Source of the DNA: Lanius collurio
Lineage: Eukaryota > Chordata > Aves > Passeriformes > Laniidae
NCBI GenBank assembly: GCA_020086605.1
Contig: JACBWW010000004.1
Location: forward strand, 18,213,700 to 18,277,699
Length of the DNA: 64,000 nucleotides
Direction of reading: 5' to 3'
The notes under the pieces are model-generated. The model was not told the DNA's origin. It saw only the letters and a program-made list of their open reading frames with translations, and searched no databases. A program made the position numbers and the translations under genes. Positions 25,083 to 35,603 of this stretch are shown piece after piece. Every line of letters starts with the position of its first letter. Position 1 is the stretch's first letter.

Positions 25083-27238
25083 GTAAGAGGAGTCTCGGCT
25101 GCTTTTTAGTGTTTTGGAAGGTGACACTAGTGAAAGCTGGCAGTAAGAGTAGGAACCAAAGCACGCACCTGTTCACTTTGTGGGGAAAGAGCTGCATCAG
25201 CAGGAGGAGTTTGCTTAGGGCAGCACCTCCTGGTTCTGCGGTGCCGGAGACGCTGTGAGGGGGAGCCAAGGCAACCCTCAGCAGGGTCTGCTCCCTCCCT
25301 CCAAACCTCCAGAAGAAAGATGGTGGTGCTGGAAAATTAAGCAAGTGGAGGTCATCTTGCCAGCTCTGAGTTATCTGCTTACAAAAGGTGTATCATCCAG
25401 GTTCTAGGGGGGTGGGAAGCCTCAGCACAGGGGGCAGGTAAGCTCCCGACCTTGCTGTTGAGCACAGCAGATGAGAGAAATTGTGAGCAAGTGTCAAAAG
25501 AAGGTGTTTCTGTAAAAAAATGAGTGAGGTTACAGGACCATGCCATTGCAGAAAGGATTAAGGGTTGATGGAATCTATGACTGCGGTGTGTTTGCTGTGT
25601 GGATGCAGATGGCAGGATAAGAGGCAGCTGCAGGCAATGGTGAAACTTGTAACACAAGGGCAAGGTGTGATGTTGAGAGCTGCCGGCACCCCAGCCTTGT
25701 GCTGGCTGTGGATAAATGGAGCCGTTTGAAAGACCCTACAACAGACTGTTAGGAAAATGAAACCCTAATGGTCAGGCAGGGTGGGGAGACAACACAGGAG
25801 ATCAACAAGCATCAGGTAACCCAGAAAATACTTGGTTTGTCAAGACTATAGCTCTGCAAAAGGTAGAGCTCTCCCAAACACCTGCCTGGAATTCAGGGGT
25901 GTTTGAAGAAAGGCAACCTGGTAAAAACCACTGAGAAGAAACCCATTTTCTACACTGCCTGGAGGTTTTGGCGTGGAGCAGTTACAGGGACACGAGACTG
26001 ATGGTGTTGAAAATGATAAGGTATTTCTGAGAACAGCAAAACAATCTCAGACTTTCAAGGTGCCTGGAAAAGAAAAGAGCTGCCCTAATTTAGGGGTGCA
26101 AAGCTACTGCTAATTAATGTGGGTAAGGAAGAAGCATCCCACAGGGATGGTTACTGTGTAATTGCACAGGATACGATGTTTTACACCTTCTTTCAAAAGC
26201 TGTCAAAGCGGGGAATGAGTGGAGGGGGTGGATCCCCGCTTGGAGTCAGCATGACAATTTTAAGCCTGGGGCTGCTGGCTCAGTATTTTTTCTCTTCTCT
26301 GATAATCCCCATCCTCATTTCTTTTATTCAGTGTTTTGCCAAGCACTTAGGAACCCCATTCTGTGTTAGCCTGAACATCTCGGTGTGTCCTGCTCACTGC
26401 AGCAGGTCACATTGCCCTTTCACCCTCTCTGTGCCCCCTTCCACCAGCCTGTTTGTGCTGGCCCAGCCTCCAAGTGCTGCAACCCATCCCTGTGCCCTGG
26501 GGACTCTGCTGGTAGGTGCTGGGGCTGGCAGCACCCATGGCCTACCCATCTGTGTGCCATGAATACCTTCACCAGGAATGCAGCTGCTGTTCTGTGCTCT
26601 GCCAACACCCAGGAGCACCCAAACCCATCCCCTTGCCCAGGTGTATGTGGCAGAGGGCTCTGCTTGGTGCTCCCTGCCCTCGTACCTGAGTCCACAAGCC
26701 CAGAGGACAGTTTTCCCAAATGCCTCTGGTGCAGGTGCAGCTGATGGTGTGGGATGTTTGTGCTGCCAGGCACATCTGGGGCCCAGAGTAGGTGAAATGT
26801 ACTCTGGGCACAATGAATGTCTGGCTGCTAGGAGGGAGCTGTGGCAGTGCCCAGGGCATTGCTGCTGTTGTGTGACACCTGACAGTCTGCTCACAGGTTT
26901 GGCAGTGCCTGGAGGTTTCTGCCTGGGTCATTCCCTGGTGAAATAGTTTTTGCAGGGGAGCAGGGACGCCATGGAAATCTGGAAGGAAAACTCTCTGACC
27001 ATGTGCTTGGAAAACTGCTGTATGAGGTCCTGTTTCTTCCTCTTTCTCCAGTTCCACATCACTAGCAGGCTGAAACATCAAACATCTGGGAAGCCTGACA
27101 GTCTGTCAGGCAGGAAGAAGATATGATGGACAGTAGGACTGGCTTTGAGCAGGACAGAGACTGTGCCACTTCAAGGCATGGCCAGGGGCTGAAACTGGAG
27201 CCCTGTTTCCAGACTGACTCTCTCTTGCCTTCCCCCAG
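25083..27238 (+). other. sequence upstream of the PROX2 coding exon, possibly intron 1
   Basis: No supported coding exon. Two acceptor-like sites end it: TTTCTCCAG at about 27043-27051 and the stronger CTCTCTTGCCTTCCCCCAG ending at 27238. Open frames at 26119-27081 on both strands overlap each other and have no domain. Confidence 0.5.
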
Positions 27239-27272
27239 TGCATCGCTGATACCACAGCTCCTCAGCCACACA
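27239..27272 (+). other. PROX2: 5' UTR part of the first PROX2 coding exon
   Basis: Follows the acceptor CTTGCCTTCCCCCAG at 27224-27238 and precedes the ATG at 27273. If transcription instead reads through from further upstream, this segment would be coding from the ATG at 27123 or 27126. Confidence 0.5.
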
Positions 27273-30178
27273 ATGGTTGGCAGGAACCTGGATCCCATCA
27301 TCCTTTTCCCTTCCTCTCAGGCAGCGGCCCTGCCTCATGACTACAAATGTGGGGCATGTCCTGGAGAAGAAATGCAAGCCCCAGCTTTCCCCAGGACCTG
27401 TGCCGCAGCCCCTGTGCCCTGTGGTGGTGATGGGGACCAGCTCTCTGACCAGCACCCACGGGACCAGCTCTCCGACCAGCACTTACGAGCCAAGCGGGCC
27501 AGGGTGGAGAGCATCATCCAGGGCATGAGCCTCCCACCAACCCCGCAGGCATTTGACACAAACCTGGAGGCAGCTTTTAGGCATGAGAGGGAAAGGGGTA
27601 CTGAGATGCCCCAGGAGAGCAAGAGGAAGCCAAGGGTGCCCCAGCAGGGCGTGAGGGCAGCTGGACGAGTGGCTCCCACAGGGGGCAGCTCCCATGCCAA
27701 GGGTTGCCAGCAGCTGAAAGAGCAGCTCTGCTTTTTAGAGCAGCAGCTAAGGTGGCTTCAGGAGAAGTTCTACCAGGTCTGTGACTCTGAGGATGCTGCC
27801 CAAACCCAGGAAGATACTGAGAAAGTGCAGCCACTGCCTGGAAAGCCTAAAGACAGATTGAACAAGGACACTGCCACTGCCACCAGCAACCCACGCAAAG
27901 CGCCTCCCAGGAGGAACGTCGTGGAGGTGCATGGGCTGGAGGAGGCTGAGGACAGAGGTGACACAGGTGGCCTGCCCTCAGCAGTGAGGGTCCTCTCACA
28001 GGCACTGAAGCAGGAGCTGGCTGTGGTGACGTCCCAGGTAGTAGACTCTGTCTTGAAGACTGTCTGGCCAAAGGCAGACAGCCACAGCCAGAAGCAGCAC
28101 CATAGCCTTCTGATGCTGGGGCCAGATGCCAGGAGAGAGTATTCTGCTGGTGGAAAATGCAGAAAACCACTTTCTAAGCCATCTCCCATGAATGCACCAG
28201 GCTCACTGGTCTCACCCCAGGCTGGGGTCCTGACAGGAGCTTTGGGGAAGAGCCTGGGCTGTTATGCTGGCTCCTTCAGTTCAAAGGGGGTTAGAAAATC
28301 CTCTCGGATACCCACCATGGGTTATTCACTGGGCTCAGCCACCCCTGTCCAGGACAGCCAGCTGCTGAGCCAGCTGTTGGGATATGGCCAGCACAGCCTC
28401 TGGGGCAGTGACTCTCCTGAGAGCCCACCTCTGGAGAGGGGCTGTCCAGAGCCCCTCAACTTGCACTGGGGCACTGTTAAACTGAGGTCATCGATTGGGA
28501 GACAGCAGCAGCACCATCCCCTGCCCCTGAGCCCTGCCAACATGGAGAGCCTGGCACTACTGCCAGCTGGAAGAGATGGCCGCAGTGAGCTGCCAGCTGC
28601 AAATGACAGAGCGCCCTTTGCCTCAACCCATATATCCTTTGGGGGCAGCTAGAGGTCCCTGGGGAATGTGCTCCCCTTGTCCTCTGGGGCCATAGCTTGC
28701 CGGTCTCTGCAAGGCCAAGGTCCCTGTTGCACCACAGGGGGCTAAAAAGGTGTGGGCAGGAAAGGAGTCCTATGCCATGGAGGGGCACTGCCACTTCTCA
28801 GGGTTGGTTAGATGCTGTAGCATAGTTGTGGGTATAGGTCAGGAGCTACCAAGCCTGCTCTTGGGCCATACTGGGGGTCCTGTCATCCTAAATCATCAAC
28901 AGCTGTCTCATGAAAATTCCAGTTCTCATGAGACTTTGAAGTGCTGTGGAGAGCCTTAGCTTCTTCAGAGATTCTGAAGGGAAAACCAGTGGCTGTCCAG
29001 CCAAGGATGAACTTTCTCTGCCTGCCCTACTGGCAGGCCATGAGGGGCTATCGTGGGCACTGGGCATGTGTGTGTTAGGGCTGGTGCTCAGAGACATGAT
29101 GAGCTTGGGGTTTGTTACGTGTAGGCTTTCCTTGACCCCAAGGCAGATGCAGGAGGCGCTGACCCCCGGGCACCTGAAGAAGGCCAAGCTGATGTTTTTC
29201 TTCACCCGCTACCCTAGCTCCACTCTGCTGAAGACCTACTTCCTCGATGTGCAGGTAAAACAGCAGCAGCCAGAGCTGGGGCTGGGCAGGGCTCCCACGT
29301 GTGTGACGTCTAACCTGTCTCCCTGGGGAACCATGAGGAAAGGGCTGCTCTTGTGTCCCCCTGCCTTGCTGGCAGGAGATGGGGAACAGCACCCATTTTA
29401 GCATGGGCTGCCCAGGAGCAGGTGCACAGGCAGACCTTGGTTGTCAGGTCTTCACTCTGTGCAGTTGAGGTATTCAGATTAAATGTGCCTCCCCACTGCA
29501 GGGCAGCTGGGATCCGAATGTCAGTGTGGAGAGCACCTCGGACACCCTGATGTTGTTGCCCCAGCTGGTGCTTTCGCAACCTTGGGGCAGGGCTGGGTTT
29601 GGGCCAGTCCAGCAGTGCATGGCTGGGTTTGCAGGGACTCATGGGTACGGAGGATCCCAGCTGGCATAACACCATCCTCTGGCTCTCCCCCTGCCAGTTC
29701 AGCCGCTGCATCACCTCCCAGCTCATCAAGTGGTTCAGCAACTTCCGTGAGTTTTACTACATCCAGGTGGAGAAATTTGCCCGGCAGGCCCTGCTGGAGG
29801 GTGTTGTGGATGCTCGCACTCTTCAGGTCTCCCGGGACTCTGAGCTCTTCCGTGCCCTCAACATGCACTACAACAAGGGGAATGACTTCGAGGTGAGGAG
29901 GGGATGTGGACGAAGGGGGTGGTGGCATTTGCTGGGGTAAGGAGGAAGCAGCAACAGGGTCGTGTCATTGGCTGATTCCTGTCTTGCTGCAGGTGCCAGG
30001 GCGGTTCCTGGAGGTGGCCAGCCTGACACTGCAGGAGTTCTTCAGTGCTGTCAGGGCAGGCAAGGATGCTGACCCCTCCTGGAAGAAACCCATTTACAAA
30101 ATCATTTCCAAACTGGACAGTGACATCCCAGAAGGGTTCAAAGCTGCTGGCTGTTCCCAGGAACTGCTCCACAGCTGA
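27273..30178 (+). CDS. PROX2: PROX2, prospero homeobox 2
   Basis: A prospero-type transcription factor acting in the nucleus through a C-terminal homeo-prospero DNA-binding domain. Exons: 27273-28631, 29147-29254, 29698-29892 and 29993-30178 (TGA), giving 615 residues; I recall about 592 for human. Seen: [13 protein letters not shown] (residues 73-85), the conserved nuclear-localisation-like block of PROX proteins; a leucine-rich segment [18 protein letters not shown] (148-165); a [12 protein letters not shown] motif; and the homeo-prospero domain from about residue 455, with [46 protein letters not shown] and [17 protein letters not shown] chose the ATG at 27273 because a strong acceptor ends at 27238, its context is ACAATGG, and the residues after it resemble the human start. 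The same frame is open to an ATG at 27123 (50 more residues). The first coding intron is U12-type. Confidence 0.93.
27435..27488 (+). repeat. PROX2: 27-base tandem duplication in PROX2, in frame
   Basis: Two head-to-tail copies, 27435-27461 and 27462-27488, encode DQLSDQHPR and DQLSDQHLR directly before the AKRARVES block. The copies differ at only a few positions, so the duplication looks recent. Confidence 0.9.
28632..29146 (+). other. PROX2: U12-type (AT-AG) intron of PROX2
   Basis: The donor ATATCCTTT (28632-28640) matches the minor-spliceosome consensus exactly. The branch site TTTCCTTGAC (29127-29136, A at 29135) lies 11 bases before the AG at 29145-29146, the short spacing typical of U12 introns. 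No GT occurs between the exon end and the in-frame TAG at 28650, so no ordinary donor can replace it there. The join gives ...[15 protein letters not shown], collinear with PROX1 and PROX2 proteins. Confidence 0.88.
29147..30178 (+). other. PROX2: PROX2 homeo-prospero domain exons
   Basis: Three exons (29147-29254, 29698-29892, 29993-30178) encode the DNA-binding region: homeodomain-like helices including [17 protein letters not shown], then the prospero domain with [45 protein letters not shown] and [12 protein letters not shown]. Phases are all zero, so each exon could be joined or skipped without a frameshift. Confidence 0.93.
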
Positions 30179-31695
30179 GTCTCTGTGAAAGCAGCCCTGG
30201 GTCATGTGTGCAGCCACCATGTGCTAAGCACCTCAATGGCACTCTCTACAGCACTTGTTACTTGGGGTATACTCTGAGAGCCATGCACTCTCTGTAAAAC
30301 AGCTCCTTGGGTGAGGCCTGTCACTTGACTCATGTGCTGGGATTTTATGCTGTGTAGTTTTTTCTGCTGCTCAGAACTGCTGGGGACCCCCAGAAGGGAG
30401 GGACAGAGATGAAGCCATCAGGTTGGAGCCTGAGAAGTTGCCCTGCCCCAGCTCTCCTCATGACCCTGGCTGAGCTGCCTTCATTCTCTCTTCAAGAGGG
30501 TCATAAACCAGGGCAAACAGCCTTGCTGATTATGAAACAAGAAGAGGTCCTAGTAGTGGGCAAAGTTTCCTTGGCACAGCAGAGTAGCGGATGTGCCCAG
30601 TCCAAAAGCATGACTCAGTTTCTGTCCAGATACAACATGCCAGTGTCCAAAGAAAACAGCTGGTGAATTCCAGCATTTCAAGCACCCCGTGGGGATAGTT
30701 GTTCCTCTCTGGGATATGTAAAAACTGTGTTTGTTGTAGCCAGAAAGGATACCACTCTCCTGTGCCTCCCCTGTGCTGTTAGACAAGATCCTCCATTGTG
30801 CTGTGGCCAAGCAGGTGTGTACTCCCCAGCAGTGTTATCTGGGGTGCTGGAGGAGAGCAGGGTGCACAGCCAGCACTGCTTGGCACTCCAAACAGCCTCC
30901 ATCAGCCCATCACCTGGGAGGACAGCTCCACATTAAACATCCACCATGTCCCATCACACCATGTTTCTGCTGGCAAAACTGCCCCAAGCATCTCTGTTCT
31001 GCATTCCTGGTGAAAGAGGAGCACATTATTTGGGATCCATCAGTCCCTGTGGGTTTCACACAAGCTGGAGAAGAGCTGGGCCCTGACATCTACAGCCCCA
31101 TTGCCATAAGCGTTGTAAACTCAAGGAAGTTTCTTCACCCTGGGACCAAGACTCAGTGGCTGCTTTTCTCCCTGATGGAGCATGGTGAAGCATTTTGTAT
31201 TAAGGGCTCTCTAATCCTGACAGAGGTGGCAGTGGAGAGGAAAAGGCTGGGAAGAGGAGAGAGTCCTGACAGAGGCATGGCAGGAGGGCACGGGGAGGGC
31301 AGCGATGAGCAACAACATACCCATGCAAAACCCTCATGGAGAAGAAGACTGGGAGAAGGCCAAGATGATTCTGAATGTGCTGTAAGGTGTCAGTTGGTAC
31401 TAGAGTGCAGGAAGTGACTCCTGAGAGGAAAATCATAGTTCCAGCATCAGACGAGTGCATGGGGTGACCCGCAGACAATGCATCTGCAGGAGTAAGGAAG
31501 TGTGTGGTAACATCAGGACACAATGGGGAGCTTTGAAATAGGGGCAGTTTGACAGTGGTTCCCCCCATCATGAGTGTGGCCACCCAGATTTCCTGCTCTG
31601 TTTGTATCTGTTTCTTTCTCCAAGTTTGTATATTTTACCGCAACACCAAATTTACTTGACTGCTCTTTAAATAAACACATCGTTTAAGTTACCCC
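30179..31695 (+). other. PROX2: PROX2 3' UTR (extent inferred)
   Basis: Follows the TGA at 30176-30178. An ATTAAA lies at 30932-30937 and a canonical AATAAA at 31670-31675, so alternative ends are possible. A 214-codon open frame at 30773-31417 has no recognisable domain and is taken as chance. Confidence 0.45.
31670..31675 (+). other. candidate poly(A) signal of PROX2
   Basis: AATAAA in a T-rich context about 1.5 kb after the PROX2 stop; no other canonical signal was noticed nearer on this strand. Confidence 0.4.
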
Positions 31696-32334
31696 TTTAC
31701 ATCCCTATAGACCTATTTGATAACCTCTGTTATAAAGAGTTATCCTAGGAATTTCTTGCTTTTTGTTGGGAAAAATAACACTGCAGCAAAAGGGCAGTCC
31801 TTCTGCCAGCATCTCTGTGGGGCCAAGTGGGCCCCAGTAACCAACATCAGCTCCTCTAAACCCGCCCCCTCACCTCAACACCTCAAGGTTAGTCTGCTCT
31901 GAAGTGGAACTTGTGAGGATCAGGAAGAGGGGGGCTGGAGGCAGACAGAGATATATCCCAAAGTTTACGGGTGCTGTGTTCAAATGTACAACACTGGATA
32001 AATGCTGCTGGTGGTACCATGAATGTGCCATTCCTGCAGGCAATAACAACCTCAGAGCTTAAGTAATGCTTTGGGTAGGCAAAACCAAAACTGCTGGAAA
32101 GGAAAATGATGGCCTGGCTTGGGGAAAGGTCAGCAAATTCATCTGTCCGTAGCTAAATAATTAGGGAACATAAGGTACAGGTTTACTGGAGGCATCCTGC
32201 TGAAACAAAGCCTTTTTACACAGCATTCCTGGTGGGGGTAGCAGTTTCTTGCTTCCTGTGGTAACATGCAAGTTCATGAGTGTCAGTAAAACAGCAGGTG
32301 GGGGACTGAGGACAAAGCAGTGCCCTAAATGAGT

Positions 32335-32530
32335 CATGCAGGCTGAGATTGCAGGGGATGTCTGGAGGTCATCTTGTCCAACCCCCTGCTCAAGCAGGGC
32401 CACTGAGAGATGGTTGCCCAGGACCATATCAGAGGGGTTTTATGTATCTTCAGATGACGAGGGACTCTACAACCTGATCATTAATGAAGACATTTAACAG
32501 GATTGGACTGAGTATTTGCAGCAGAATTTT
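32335..32530 (-). mobile_element. CR1 LINE remnant, antisense
   Basis: The + strand reads like the complement of avian CR1 3' sequence: GTCATCTTGTCCAACCCCCT, then CTCAAGCAGGGCCACTGAGA, then GGTTGCCCAGGACCAT, then a region resembling ATTAATGAAGACATTTAACA. Deletions interrupt it. Identification is from memory of the family's consensus. Confidence 0.65.
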
Positions 32531-32707
32531 TGCTCCAGTGGTTGCCATGTAATTACAAGTGAGAACTAGAGAGCTGTGTATTACACTGTTTTTTGTGAAA
32601 TATGGGCCAGTATGACCATGACAAACAGCATCTTTTCCCTTTGCTTGTGATGAGGCCTTGCTAGTTGTATCCATGGGTTCAATTCTGCCCATGTAGATTT
32701 TCCATCT

Positions 32708-32846
32708 AACAAAAAACACACAAAAACCCAAACCCAATAAACCCCAAAAGAGACAAAAAATCCCACCCCCCCAAAAAAAAACCCCAAGCAACAACAACAA
32801 AACCAAAACAAAAAAAACTATCCCCAAAATCAAACCAAACTCCCCA
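32708..32846. repeat. A/C-rich low-complexity tract
   Basis: About 140 bases of alternating A runs and C runs with almost no G or T. It creates long frames of Phe/Gly/Val on the - strand that are not genes. It lies between the two CR1 remnants. Confidence 0.8.
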
Positions 32847-33324
32847 GAGCCCCCAGCATGGCTAGAGAGACTGCAAAGAACCCAAGATCACAGGGCACTT
32901 GTAGTATCTTCTCTGGCAGCTTTTTAACCCGCCTACCTTCAGCCAACTATGAGAGAGGCCACAGAAGTGACAGAAATGCAGAGGTAGAATCTACTCACCT
33001 TTTTGTCACCCTATGGTCCTCCTGCAAGCAGAGATCCTGTCTGAGGAGCCTGGGGTGCAGCTGCCTCCTCCAGGACCAGTTGTCTGCTTGGACGCAAGGG
33101 GGCTGCACTCAGGCACAACTCTGCTGCTGAAATTGAGTGAGCTGAGTCAAAAAGCCTTGTGCTCCTGTGAGAGCCTTGGAAAGCAGCATCCAGCTGATAA
33201 GGAGCTTCCCTCCTGTCTAGATCACAGAAATACTGATATGGACAAGGCAGTACATCTGCTGGGAGGTGGGAAGAGCTGGAGTTACTCTTAGGGGCAATGG
33301 AGCCTGAAGCGTGATGGGAAAAAA

Positions 33325-33891
33325 CCCCAGTCAATAGTGGGTTTCTGCAGGGCTTCAGTTCTCTTCAACATCTTCATTAATGACTTCAATTTAGGAGTCG
33401 AAAGAATATGCAGTAAATTTGTCAATTCCCTTGAGGGCAGAGAGCTCCTGCAGAGAGACCTCGACAAATCAGACAGATGGGCAATCACCAACTGTATGAA
33501 GCTGAACAAGGGCAAGTGCCGGACTCTGCACCTGAGATGGGGCAACCCTGGCTGTGTGTCTTCAACATCCTCAAAAGGCGGAGGGGTAGGCATGGATTTC
33601 TTCTCTCTGGCAACCAGTGACAGGAATCCAGGAAATGGCATGAAGCCGTGTCAGGGGAGGTTTAGTTTAGATATCAGGAAAGGGTTTTCCACCCAGAGGG
33701 TGGCTGAGTACTGAAACAGGCTCCCCAGGGAAGTGGTCACAGCACCAAGCCTGACAAGAGTTCAAGAATTATTTGAAAAATGCTCTCAGACACATGGTGT
33801 GACTCTTGGGGTGTTCTGTGCAGAGAGAGGAGTTGAATGTTGACAATCCTGATGAGTCCTTTCCAACTCAGCATATTCTATGATTCTACGA
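33325..33891 (+). mobile_element. CR1 LINE remnant, 3' part with reverse-transcriptase debris
   Basis: An open frame reads SVLFNIFINDFN, then LLQRDLDKSDRWAITNCMKL and KGKCRTLHLRWGNPG, like the C-terminal reverse-transcriptase region of CR1. Then comes an internal deletion, followed by GNGMKPCQGRFSLDIRKGFS and the 3' end with GAGTCCTTTCCAACTCAGCA and ATTCTATGATTCTACGA. The residues that should hold the FADD catalytic box are missing (SKFVNS in its place) and the frame stops at 33712-33714, so this is a dead, truncated copy. Confidence 0.8.
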
Positions 33892-34831
33892 AATTATGGT
33901 TTCACTGCTTGTACTGTGCAGGGTACAGTGTGCAACTTCATTTACGTTCTAGCTGTACCCAGACACAGAAGTTAGTTTTCAAACAAAGCCTAATGGGTGC
34001 CCATCACAGAGAGATCTCTACTAAAAAAGTGGGTCTGCTTGCAGGGCTGGGCGGAGAAGGGAGAGCTGCTGCCCACACATAGACTATGGTCATGACTCCC
34101 AGGCTTGGGGAGGCTCTTGCTTCACCATTTCCCACTAACTAGCCAAGGAAGCAATTTGGGTAGTGCAGTCACTACTGGTGACTGAGTTTCATCTTGAAAT
34201 AAAAAATCCTTTCCTTCTCTCTATCCAAATTTCTGTGGTATATGCAAAAAACCCCCAGGCACCCATAACTATCTCCTCTTGGAACAATTCCTCAGGGCTA
34301 TCCTTTTACATTTCCAATCACATTCTGAGCCCATCCACAACAACACACTCAGTCCACGCAGCTACACAGCAGCAAAGGCTGCTAAATATTTAGAATCACT
34401 GATTCATGCCTCCAGGCTGTGGCTGCCAAAAGAGGGAGGTGTGGCCACACTGACTAAGCTGGCAAGGGCCTGAGAGTCCTTATGCACTCCTCTATGTTAA
34501 TACTTACCATAAGAGCCCTTATTACTCATGTGTAGCTAATTAGAGCTTGAAGAATTTCCTAGTGAATGTTTGCCCTGTGTGCCAAAATAGCTTAGGAGAA
34601 ACTGACAATAAAATATATATGGTTTTTCTTTTCTTCTTTTAATGACTTGCACCTGTCTACAGTGACTGAACAAGCCCTAGAAGTTCCCAGCTCAAACAAA
34701 CGTTCTTGAAAGGGTCCTTCCCTCAAATACACATCTCAGACACTTATTTGACATCAGGGCAGCTCTCCACATAAGTATCCCTTGGTGAGCTAGTGGCCCG
34801 TGTTCACGAAAACTCAGTATTTCCTATCCCA

Positions 34832-35603
34832 TTATATGCACTGGAAGGACAGATTAATCCAGGTTACAGTACAATTACCACATTTGAGAGATCCAACATC
34901 ACTTCTGCTCTGGAGAAGGCAGCCCTTCCTCTGCCTCTTGTGCGCAGAGCAGCCCCGTGCTGCTGACCCAGCACTACTTGGGAAGAAGGTGAAGCGATGC
35001 ACGGAGAGACCGTGGGGAGCAGTCTTAAGGATAAAACAGGCTGTGGAGTCACCCAGGACAGACTGGTACGTCTTCCTAATAGCAAAAGCTTTTTCCTTTT
35101 GCACACCAAGAAAAACTGTATCAGCATGAACCATGGATGAGGAGATAGGAACTGGGGCTGTGCCAGGTGCCAACTTCATAGCACCAGCCAGGAGAGCTGT
35201 TCTCCCCAACTTACTCAATGAAAAGCCCTGTTTTGATGAGATGGGGGAATGGAGCCACACAGCCAGGGCAGCACCCCCACTTCCAGGGTGCCCTGGCTCA
35301 CCAGCCTGCCATGAAAGCTCAGGTGCAGAGATGAACACAGGGGAAAATGGAGTTTTGCCCAGACAAGACAGCACAGGCTGGTGCACCATGACAGGGAGGC
35401 CATTGTGTAGCCCAGAGGCTTTTGAGGGAGATACTCTGATCAAGGGTACACAGAGGAGTGAGAGCACAGTCAGCCTCTGCTGGAAGCTGTTGCCACCACT
35501 GAAACCCCACAGACTGGTGCTTGTCTTGGAGAGGGAGTGGCTGGGATGGGAGAAGATGACAGGCAGGCTGCCAGAGAAAAAGCACATGTACATGCATACA
35601 TAA
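34832..35603. other. patch with overlapping long open frames on both strands, unassigned
   Basis: A 253-codon frame on the - strand (34832-35593) and a 156-codon frame on the + strand (35133-35603) overlap in a GC-richer island of the otherwise AT-rich spacer. Neither shows a domain, membrane segment or motif that I recognise. The + frame begins MDEEIGTGAVPGANF, the - frame MYMCFFSGSLPVIF. Most likely chance, helped by the base composition. Confidence 0.2.

Noticed and set aside
28581..28590. GTGAGC as an ordinary donor for the PROX2 first coding exon
   Set aside because: It would leave phase 1 and no nearby acceptor restores the frame of the homeo-prospero exons; the U12 donor at 28632 fits exactly.
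30773..31417. 214-codon frame downstream of PROX2
   Set aside because: No domain, lies in the likely 3' UTR, and overlaps other frames on both strands.
32450..32833. Hydrophobic Phe/Leu/Gly-rich frames on the - strand
   Set aside because: Produced by the A/C-rich tract read in reverse; low-complexity artefact.
34603..34615. AATAAA as a distal poly(A) signal for PROX2
   Set aside because: It lies beyond the CR1 remnants, 4.4 kb from the stop, with nothing linking it to the gene.
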